A model generated the notes under the pieces. That model had not been told where the DNA came from and ran no database searches. It saw only the letters and a list, made by a program, of their open reading frames with translations. A stretch of DNA of 29,167 nucleotides. Origin: a virus. The first letter of the stretch is position 1; each line of letters begins with the position of its first letter. The stretch spans positions 1-29,167 of IMG/VR virus record IMGVR_UViG_3300005548_000484. One strand, written 5' to 3'. The translations under genes and the position numbers were made by a program. Positions 18,883 through 24,264 of the stretch are shown here, piece after piece.

Positions 18883-18940
18883 AGCCCTGACGAATCAATC
18901 GGCCGACGCGACCTAAGAATACTTACACGGAGCGTCCCTC

Positions 18941-19243
18941 ATGAGACTCGCCGCCGACTGGCGCCGGGTGCTTCGGCACGCCTGGAGCATCCGTTTCATC
19001 ATTATTGCCGGCCTGTTCAACGGCGCGTCCGCCGCGGTCGGCTTCCTCAAACCAGATTTGCTGCCACCGCGCTGGTGGTGGGTGCTGCCGGTCGCGGGCT
19101 TCGCGATCGACGCAGCCGCCTTCTGGTCCCGCATCCTCGCTCAAAAGGAATTGTCTGATGGCGATCAAGATCAAGGGTCGGCACATCGCCGCCCTCGGGG
19201 CTGGCGCGCTTGGGCTCGCCGGCTTCTTGATAACTGGCTTTGA
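18941..19243 (+). CDS. two-helix membrane protein, candidate holin (DUF7940-like)
   Basis: The 100-aa product has two membrane segments, about residues 17-36 (SIRFIIIAGLFNGASAAVGF) and 46-64 (WWWVLPVAGFAIDAAAFW), with a basic N-terminus, as in class II holins or pinholins. It resembles small DUF7940-type proteins before phage endolysins. The start has GGAG 9 bases upstream. The frame runs 86 bp past the start of the endolysin gene, so the C-terminal ~28 residues (Arg/Trp-rich) overlap it. With a SAR endolysin downstream, a pinholin that only depolarises the membrane would be enough. Role is inferred from position and topology. Confidence 0.65.
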   Translation: MRLAADWRRVLRHAWSIRFIIIAGLFNGASAAVGFLKPDLLPPRWWWVLPVAGFAIDAAAFWSRILAQKELSDGDQDQGSAHRRPRGWRAWARRLLDNWL

Positions 19244-19691
19244 AAGCCCGAACGGCGAAGCAGTGCTGCAGGTCTACCCTGACCCTGTCAGCCATGGCGC
19301 GCCCTATACGTATTGCGACGGCCTGACGGCCCATCCGAAATTCGGCCACCACTACACCAAGGCCGAATGCGACACTGAGACGGCTGCCGAGGTTCGCGCG
19401 ACCAACTCCGCCGTCCTCGCTTGCACCCGGCCGGTACTCACCATCCCCGTTCAAGCCAGCTTCGTGAGCCTGGCTTGGAATATCGGCGTGCCGACGTTCT
19501 GCAAGTCGTCGATCGCCTCGAATGCCAAGGCCGGCAATTTCCCGAAGGCTTGCGCAGCGATCTCCCTCTACGACAAGGCCGGCCCGCGAGGTCACGTCCG
19601 CGCGATTCCCGGGCTGACGTTCCGCCGAGGGCAGGAGCGCCAGGTCTGCGAAGGCCAGATCCCCACCAACTGGATCGTGGCGGTGAACTGA
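19158..19691 (+). CDS. SAR endolysin, phage lysozyme (GH24)
   Basis: The 177-aa product is a GH24 lysozyme that cuts peptidoglycan. The start is ATG 19158 with AAGGAA upstream; longer frames overlap the holin gene. Residues 9-27 (HIAALGAGALGLAGFLITG) form a weakly hydrophobic Gly/Ala-rich segment right before the catalytic Glu29, the arrangement of signal-arrest-release endolysins. The catalytic set is Glu29 (GFES), Asp42 (YPDP) and Thr51 (PYTYC), with a longer Glu-Asp spacing than T4 lysozyme. The core 'FVSLAWNIGVPTFCKSSIASNAKAGNF' and the end 'GLTFRRGQERQVCEG' are typical. Several Cys could control release. The i-spanin start overlaps its stop (TGATG). Confidence 0.92.
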   Translation: MAIKIKGRHIAALGAGALGLAGFLITGFESPNGEAVLQVYPDPVSHGAPYTYCDGLTAHPKFGHHYTKAECDTETAAEVRATNSAVLACTRPVLTIPVQASFVSLAWNIGVPTFCKSSIASNAKAGNFPKACAAISLYDKAGPRGHVRAIPGLTFRRGQERQVCEGQIPTNWIVAVN

Positions 19692-20116
19692 TGCTGACCA
19701 TCCTCAAAGCAATCCCCGCCGTCCTCGTTCTCGTCATCGGCCTCGCCGGTGGCGGAGTGCTGACCGGTGGCATTGGGTCGGCGTGGCTGACGTTTATCCA
19801 CGATCCGGCCCTTAAGAGAGAGGCGACTGCGACCCTGACCGTCGAGGTCCGGCGCGCTGCGGATGCTGCGCAGGCAGCGCAAGCATCGCTTCAGTCAACG
19901 GCGCTGGCCACGGCTCAGCGTCAATACCAGGAGCAAAAAGCCAAGGACGACGCCGCGAATGCCGACGCGCTCGAGGCGATGGACAAGGACATCAACCGCT
20001 ATGAAGCTCAAAAGAAAGCCGACGATGCCGCTAATCCGGCCGGTCCGCAGCGCACTACTGTTTGCGGCCTCAATCAGTCTGATCTCGATTTCCTTGGTGG
20101 GGTGCAAGACCACTGA
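19691..20116 (+). CDS. i-spanin, Rz-like
   Basis: The 141-aa product has one N-terminal membrane helix (about residues 4-25, LKAIPAVLVLVIGLAGGGVL) followed by a long Ala/Gln/Lys/Glu/Asp-rich coiled coil (~40-115), the layout of lambda Rz. Such proteins sit in the inner membrane and, with the outer-membrane partner, fuse the two membranes at the last step of lysis. It is coupled to the endolysin gene by TGATG. The outer spanin gene begins inside it in another frame, which supports the call strongly although spanins show little sequence conservation. Confidence 0.82.
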   Translation: MLTILKAIPAVLVLVIGLAGGGVLTGGIGSAWLTFIHDPALKREATATLTVEVRRAADAAQAAQASLQSTALATAQRQYQEQKAKDDAANADALEAMDKDINRYEAQKKADDAANPAGPQRTTVCGLNQSDLDFLGGVQDH

Positions 20117-20360
20117 CCCCTTGACGCAGGCGGCCGATGATCTCGGCCGCGCCAATGCTGGTATCCATCTCGATCTTCAGCCGCCGACTTGCTGGAAAGA
20201 CATTGAGAAGGCCAAGCGTAAGCTCGGCGACGATCCTGTCGTTATCCTGCATCTCGACGATCATCAGATCGACCTTGCCAACCAGCAGGGCAGGGGGTGC
20301 GCCGCCTTCAACGACAACCGTGCCACGCTGCTGGAGAAGACCAATGCAGCATCCCGATAA
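20001..20360 (+). CDS. o-spanin lipoprotein, Rz1-like
   Basis: The 119-aa product starts inside the i-spanin gene in another frame and runs 244 bp beyond it. It has a basic N-terminus (MKLKRKPT), a hydrophobic stretch (SALLFAASISLISISL) and a lipobox LVGC with Cys35 as the lipidated residue, so the mature protein is an outer-membrane lipoprotein of ~85 aa. An alternative in-frame ATG lies at 20025. It is longer and less Pro-rich than lambda Rz1; the C-terminal region is folded-looking (WKDIEKAKRKLGDDPVVILHLDDHQIDLANQ). Position, overlap and lipobox make the role likely. Confidence 0.78.
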   Translation: MKLKRKPTMPLIRPVRSALLFAASISLISISLVGCKTTDPLTQAADDLGRANAGIHLDLQPPTCWKDIEKAKRKLGDDPVVILHLDDHQIDLANQQGRGCAAFNDNRATLLEKTNAASR

Positions 20361-20850
20361 GAACTTCGGCATTTACGCGCGCATCGTGCGGGGAGTCGTC
20401 CGCCACTTCCCGCTGCGTTACCTCGAATGGATCATGGGGGTTTGGGCGGTAGCGTGGGGCGCCAAGCTGATCCTCGATCCCGCCGACAATTTCTCCACTA
20501 CCTCCGGCAGCTTCAACATCTTGGCCGCCATCTTCCATGCCGATTGGGTGTTCGGCGCCCTTATGGTGTTTTTTGGAGGATGGCGGCTCGTTGCTCTCAC
20601 AGTCAACGGCACCTTCTCCAACACGATCTATGCCCAATACTCGCCGGTCGTTCGAGGCGTCACATCGTTCCTTTGCGGGTTCGGGTGGTTCCTTGTCGCT
20701 TTGTCGGCGTTCCCCGCAGCGTCCCTAGCCGCCTTCACCTTTCCCTTCCCGTTCATAATCGAATTCTTCACGGCCTATTACGTCGTGGCGGAAAGCGGGG
20801 ACACTTTGCGAGCGCATCGACATGGCAGAAGCAACGTCGGGGCTAGCTGA
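20344..20850 (+). CDS. polytopic membrane protein, function unknown
   Basis: The 168-aa product starts at ATG 20344, with GGAGAAG 5 bases upstream, overlapping the o-spanin end by 17 bp. Three to four membrane helices are visible: 'WIMGVWAVAWGAKLIL', 'WVFGALMVFFGGWRLVALTV', 'FLCGFGWFLVALSAFPAASLAAF' and 'FIIEFFTAYYVVA'. I do not recognise a family. Being next to the lysis genes it may be a further holin or antiholin, but the length and number of helices would also fit a lysogenic membrane protein. The end overlaps the next gene by 29 bp. Confidence 0.68.
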   Translation: MQHPDKNFGIYARIVRGVVRHFPLRYLEWIMGVWAVAWGAKLILDPADNFSTTSGSFNILAAIFHADWVFGALMVFFGGWRLVALTVNGTFSNTIYAQYSPVVRGVTSFLCGFGWFLVALSAFPAASLAAFTFPFPFIIEFFTAYYVVAESGDTLRAHRHGRSNVGAS

Positions 20851-21298
20851 CATCTTCCAGAGCCTGCCGGCGGCCCTCCAGGTCGTTGTCACTTTCGGCG
20901 TTGGTATCGGCGGCTCAATCATCCTTTGGCAGCGCTTCGCTCGAAGCTTTCGAGGCGAGACACCTGACTCGAGAGAGATGTTCATCGGCGGTCCAACAAC
21001 CTTCGCCGACCTGCAGCCAATCCGGGATCTGACCAAGAGCGTCGACGCACTCATCCAGCAGGAGATGAAGACCGAGGGCGCCATCCTGACGACGGCTGGT
21101 GCCCTCACCGCGATCGCTGCCCAACAGGCAGAGTTCCTGAAGCTCCTGATCGAGGACCGCGAGAAGCGCGAGCGCGCGGACGAAATCCAAGAGTCGCTTC
21201 AGCGAATGCGCATCAAGGAGCTCGAGGAGGAGGCCCTCAAGCGCCGCCGGCGGCGAGTGAGCAGCGCCCGCACCAGAGCGGCGAAGACAACCACCTAA
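20822..21298 (+). CDS. membrane-anchored coiled-coil protein, function unknown
   Basis: This encodes 158 aa. One membrane segment lies at about residues 19-37 (LQVVVTFGVGIGGSIILW). After it comes a soluble region with 'FADLQPIRDLTKSVDALIQQEMKTEGAIL', and from ~105 a strongly charged helix (KLLIEDREKRERADEIQESLQRMRIKELEEEALKRRRRR) that should form a coiled coil, ending in a basic tail. The pattern resembles the previous membrane gene's partner or another spanin-like or holin-like accessory protein, but no family is recognised. A GC-rich hairpin follows its stop directly. Confidence 0.65.
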   Translation: MAEATSGLADIFQSLPAALQVVVTFGVGIGGSIILWQRFARSFRGETPDSREMFIGGPTTFADLQPIRDLTKSVDALIQQEMKTEGAILTTAGALTAIAAQQAEFLKLLIEDREKRERADEIQESLQRMRIKELEEEALKRRRRRVSSARTRAAKTTT

Positions 21299-21319
21299 GC
21301 GGGCGCCACCGGCGCTCGC
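21299..21319 (+). terminator. GC-rich hairpin, possible terminator
   Basis: GCGGGCGCC-ACC-GGCGCTCGC forms a 9-bp stem (one G-T pair) starting right after a TAA stop. It is followed by CCCCTTCTTCT, which has too few T in a row for a textbook terminator. It may end or attenuate the lysis transcript before the phosphoesterase cassette. Confidence 0.4.
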
Positions 21320-21347
21320 CCCCTTCTTCTGTCCATTGTGAGGACTC

Positions 21348-22604
21348 ATGCCAACTCTAGGCAAACACCTTTCGCCGAAAGAGCGAGAGGCGATCAAGGC
21401 TGCGCTGAAAACAGCGCCTTCGTCAGTATCAGTCGCCACTTCTCTAGGCGTCACGGCGGGAACAGTGCAGCGTATCGCTCGTGAAATGCGGGAGCGCGGC
21501 GAGCTGCCGCCGGTAGGCCGGGGCATCAACCTCGATGGGAAGACGGCGGAAGCGCCATCGCCCATTGAGATTCGTGACGCAGCATTCTGGCGGCGCAAGG
21601 CGGCGACGCTCGAGAAGCAGGCCGCGGACTCGGATCATATCCTCCGGGAAATGTCGGGCATGTTCGCTCGGCCGTTGAATATTCCCGACTGGGCGCTTCC
21701 GGTGCCCGGGCGCACGCGGCGCGCGGTGGGGTTGCTTCACCTCTCCGACCTTCACGTCGGCGAGGTTGTGCGCGCTGAGGAGACTGGCGGGATCAACGCC
21801 TACTCGCCGGAGATCTTCCAGCGTCGGTTCCGCCGCATGATCGCGGCCTCGATCAACATCCTGCCGCGCTGGTCGGCGGACTGCGACCTGCAGGGCGTTG
21901 TCGTTGCACTCAACGGCGACCTGATCAGCGGCGATATCCATGACGAACTGCGCCGCACGAATGCCCTGACCGCGCACGAGCAGGTGGCGCTGGCCACGGA
22001 TGAGATTGCAGCCGGCATCCTGCAGATCGCCGACCGCTTCGGGCAGGTACTGGTGACAGTTACGCCGGGCAACCACGGGCGATCGACTGAGAAGACGCAT
22101 GCCAAGCGCATGGCAGCCCTCTCCTACGACACGATGGTCGGCAACATCCTGACCCGGCAGTTCGCCAACGATAGCCGGATCACCATCAATCTCTCGTCCG
22201 GCCCCGATATCTTGTTCTCGATCTTCGGCTGGTCGATCCTGCAGACCCACGGCGACAGCATGGGCACCGGCGGCGGGCAGGGCTTCGCTGGCCCTGAGCT
22301 GCCCATCGTCCGTGGCGGCAAGAAGGTGAAGCTGGCGGGCTTCGCGGCCGGCGAGCGCTACGACATCATTCTTACCGCCCACTACCACACGTCGAGCAAC
22401 CCCGGGACGGTCCTCGCGAACGGCTCCATGGTTGGCTACTCGGAATACGCCGTCCGCATCCGCGGCGTGCCTGAGCCGCCCATGCAGTGGCTGGCGCTGA
22501 TCCACGAGAAGTGGGGCCTTCGGGAGCGCGTCCCGGTTGTCCTCGAGGATCCGCACCAGCCGGAACGTCCCCGTGTCCGCGTGCCTGCCGGAATGTCCAC
22601 CTGA
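21348..22604 (+). CDS. HTH-domain calcineurin-like metallophosphoesterase
   Basis: The 418-aa product has an N-terminal helix-turn-helix-like region (residues 8-50: 'SPKEREAIKAALKTAPSSVSVATSLGVTAGTVQRIAREM'), a linker helix, and a metallophosphoesterase domain with all motifs: D134-L-H136, G190-D191, G241-N-H243, H301-G-D and H345-Y-H347. These bind two metal ions and hydrolyse phosphate esters or diesters. ATG 21348 has TGAGGA 8 bases upstream. Such enzymes in phages act on nucleic acid or nucleotides. The HTH part may bind DNA or simply be structural. The stop is followed by a coupled start (TGATG) of the DUF1937 gene. Confidence 0.85.
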   Translation: MPTLGKHLSPKEREAIKAALKTAPSSVSVATSLGVTAGTVQRIAREMRERGELPPVGRGINLDGKTAEAPSPIEIRDAAFWRRKAATLEKQAADSDHILREMSGMFARPLNIPDWALPVPGRTRRAVGLLHLSDLHVGEVVRAEETGGINAYSPEIFQRRFRRMIAASINILPRWSADCDLQGVVVALNGDLISGDIHDELRRTNALTAHEQVALATDEIAAGILQIADRFGQVLVTVTPGNHGRSTEKTHAKRMAALSYDTMVGNILTRQFANDSRITINLSSGPDILFSIFGWSILQTHGDSMGTGGGQGFAGPELPIVRGGKKVKLAGFAAGERYDIILTAHYHTSSNPGTVLANGSMVGYSEYAVRIRGVPEPPMQWLALIHEKWGLRERVPVVLEDPHQPERPRVRVPAGMST

Positions 22605-23032
22605 TGGACAGGGAAGCAGGCGATATCTCAATGACGCGCCCGATGCGCTGCGGCCGCGAGCCGACGCTCGAGTCGATCACCGAACTGCCCGGGTACGTCT
22701 ATCTGGGCAGCCCCTATTCCAAGTTCCCGGCCGGCCTCGACGAGGCCTGTCGCCAAGTGCAACTCGCCGCCGCCAACCTGATGCTGGCCGGCGTCCGCAT
22801 CTTCTGCCCGATCGCCCATAGCCACGGCATCGGCAAGGTCGGCCACCTCGACAACAAGGATTGGACGTTCTGGCGCGCTCAGGACCATCCGCTGATGGTC
22901 GGCGCCTCGGCGATGATCGTTCTCAAGATGGAGGGCTGGCGTGAATCCGTCGGCCTCAACGACGAGATCGACACCTTTACGCTGGCGGGCAAGCCCATCC
23001 TCTACCTCGATCCCAAGGAGGTTGGGCTTTGA
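22604..23032 (+). CDS. DUF1937 protein, nucleoside deoxyribosyltransferase-like fold
   Basis: This encodes 142 aa from ATG 22604 (TGATG overlap); ATG 22631 (133 aa) is an alternative start. It matches DUF1937: 'YVYLGSPYSKFPAG' (Y33-S39), 'RIFCPIAHSHGIG', a 'WTFWRAQDHPLMVGASAMIVLKMEGWRESVGLNDEI' block and 'AGKPILYLDP'. The layout is that of nucleoside 2-deoxyribosyltransferases, with Glu121 (NDEI) in the place of the catalytic Glu; activity is not shown for the family as far as I know. Downstream, a dNMP-kinase-like gene starts in its stop codon, so a nucleotide-related role is the natural inference. Confidence 0.78.
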   Translation: MDREAGDISMTRPMRCGREPTLESITELPGYVYLGSPYSKFPAGLDEACRQVQLAAANLMLAGVRIFCPIAHSHGIGKVGHLDNKDWTFWRAQDHPLMVGASAMIVLKMEGWRESVGLNDEIDTFTLAGKPILYLDPKEVGL

Positions 23033-23568
23033 GCCAGATCATCGGCCTCACCGGCCGCCGCCACGTCGGTAAATCCGAGAGCGCCATCTGGCTGCAGGAG
23101 CTCGGGTTCATCAAATGCCATGCGTTCGAGGGCGGTAAGGCGGCCGCAGTTGGCTACTTCCGCCACCTCGGCGCCAGCGAGGATGTCGCCCACCGCATGG
23201 TGCACGGCGATCTTCGCGATGTCCCATCGCCATTGCTGCCGGACAACCAGACGCCACGTTATTTCCTCGAGATCTTCGGCAAGTTCATGGGCACGACACT
23301 CGGCCCGGAGTGGACCTTGGGCTTGGAGCTGCGCCGCGTGCGCGCCGCATGCCCGGGCAAGTCGATCATCGTCGAGTCCGTCGTCTACGAGGCCGACTGC
23401 TTCCGAGCCGCTGGCGGGACGATCGTGCGGATTATCCGACCGGGCCATCAAGGCCCGACCGGGATGATGACCGACGCGGCAGAGGCTGAAATCGCCGCCG
23501 ATGTCGAGATCATCAACGACGGCAGCCTTGCCGATCTCAAGGCGAAAGTTTTGGCGCTCGTCGCCTGA
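23029..23568 (+). CDS. deoxynucleoside monophosphate kinase-like P-loop protein
   Basis: The 179-aa product has a Walker A motif 'GRRHVGKS' (G9-S16) at its N-terminus and the layout of phage dNMP kinases: 'IIGLTGRRHVGKS', a helical section with 'KFMGTTLGPEWT', 'CPGKSIIVESVVYEAD', and a C-terminal 'IINDGSLADLKAKVLALV', a usual ending in this family. It would phosphorylate dNMPs for DNA synthesis. The start is TTG 23029 inside the previous TGA; a perfect AAGGAGG (23015-23021) seven bases upstream decides this start. In other phages such kinases sit with replication or DNA modification genes rather than behind lysis genes. Confidence 0.8.
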   Translation: MSQIIGLTGRRHVGKSESAIWLQELGFIKCHAFEGGKAAAVGYFRHLGASEDVAHRMVHGDLRDVPSPLLPDNQTPRYFLEIFGKFMGTTLGPEWTLGLELRRVRAACPGKSIIVESVVYEADCFRAAGGTIVRIIRPGHQGPTGMMTDAAEAEIAADVEIINDGSLADLKAKVLALVA

Positions 23569-23609
23569 CCGAACACCCGGCGGTTCCGGGAAATCAAGAA
23601 GAGAGAGTC

Positions 23610-23906
23610 ATGACGCAGATTGCCGAGCCGGCGAAAATGCGCGCGAAGATGCGCGTTGCCGACATCAATACCTATCCCCGCGGCGAAGGTCCGATCACGC
23701 AGCAGACGCTGGTCATGTATGCGGTGGCCCGCAGCGACAGCTACCCCGCCGATGGCAGCGACGAAAACAACAGCTACGCCCGCTGGTCGCCGAGCGGCCG
23801 CCTCGAGCTGACAATCGCCAACCCGGCGTTGTTCGACGCGTTCGAAGTCGGCGAGGAATATTACCTCAACTTCATCAAGGCGGAGAAGCCGGCACCGACG
23901 GCGTAA
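23610..23906 (+). CDS. small conserved phage protein, function unknown
   Basis: The 98-aa product has an N-terminal basic helix (KMRAKMRV) and a beta-rich core with 'YPADGSDENNSYARWSPSGRLELTIANPAL' and 'FEVGEEYYLNFIKAE'. The 'DENN.YARWSPSG.L' segment looks like a conserved motif of small proteins in alphaproteobacterial siphophages. ATG 23610 follows GAGAGAG. It may be a virion or late protein. No function is known to me. It is followed by two tandem hairpins before the spike base gene. Confidence 0.65.
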   Translation: MTQIAEPAKMRAKMRVADINTYPRGEGPITQQTLVMYAVARSDSYPADGSDENNSYARWSPSGRLELTIANPALFDAFEVGEEYYLNFIKAEKPAPTA

Positions 23907-23923
23907 CGGCCGAGCATACCAGC

Positions 23924-23968
23924 GGCTCAAAAATGAGCCAGTGGCCGCCTGGGCACGTCCCGGCGGCC
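23924..23968 (+). repeat. two tandem hairpins between small gene and spike base gene
   Basis: GGCTCA-AAAA-TGAGCC (23924-23939) is directly followed by GGCCGCC-T-GGG-CACGT-CCC-GGCGGCC (23943-23968), a 10-bp stem with one bulged T. No T-run follows either. They fill most of the 91-bp gap and could end transcription in a factor-dependent way or stabilise the ends of processed mRNAs. Confidence 0.45.
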
Positions 23969-23997
23969 GCTTCCATCCATCGACATCGGAGATCACG

Positions 23998-24264
23998 ATG
24001 ACCGACCCCTTTGCAGGGTATGCGGGCAGCCTCGTTTCGCCTCCCGCCAATGCTTTTGACGTGACGCCCAGCGACACTCAGGACCTCCCGAACTCCGTCC
24101 GCGCCATTTACCTCGCCGTTTCGGGCGACGTGAAAGTCGACATGGTCGGCGTCGGCACTGGCCTCGTCTACCCGGCCGTGCCGGCCAACCAGTGGTTCGC
24201 GCTCCGCGCCAAGCGAATCTACGCCACCGGCACGACGGCAACCGGCATCAAGGGCGGCTACTGA
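23998..24264 (+). CDS. spike base protein, GTA RCAP_rcc01079-like
   Basis: The 88-aa product matches the spike base protein of gene transfer agents and related phages: it begins 'DPFAGYAGSLVSPPANAFDVTPSDTQDLPNS', then 'VRAIYLAVSGDVKVDMVG', 'WFALRAKRIYATGTTATGI' and ends with an aromatic residue. In Rhodobacter capsulatus the homologue joins a spike to the particle. ATG 23998 with GGAG 7 bases upstream is the start; a longer frame upstream covers the hairpins and is rejected. It is coupled (TGATG) to the large spike gene, as expected for base and spike. Confidence 0.82.
   Translation: MTDPFAGYAGSLVSPPANAFDVTPSDTQDLPNSVRAIYLAVSGDVKVDMVGVGTGLVYPAVPANQWFALRAKRIYATGTTATGIKGGY

Noticed and set aside
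21444-22631. 395-aa minus-strand ORF over the phosphoesterase
   Set aside because: The plus strand has all metallophosphoesterase motifs; the minus-strand protein is Arg/Ala-rich without motifs.
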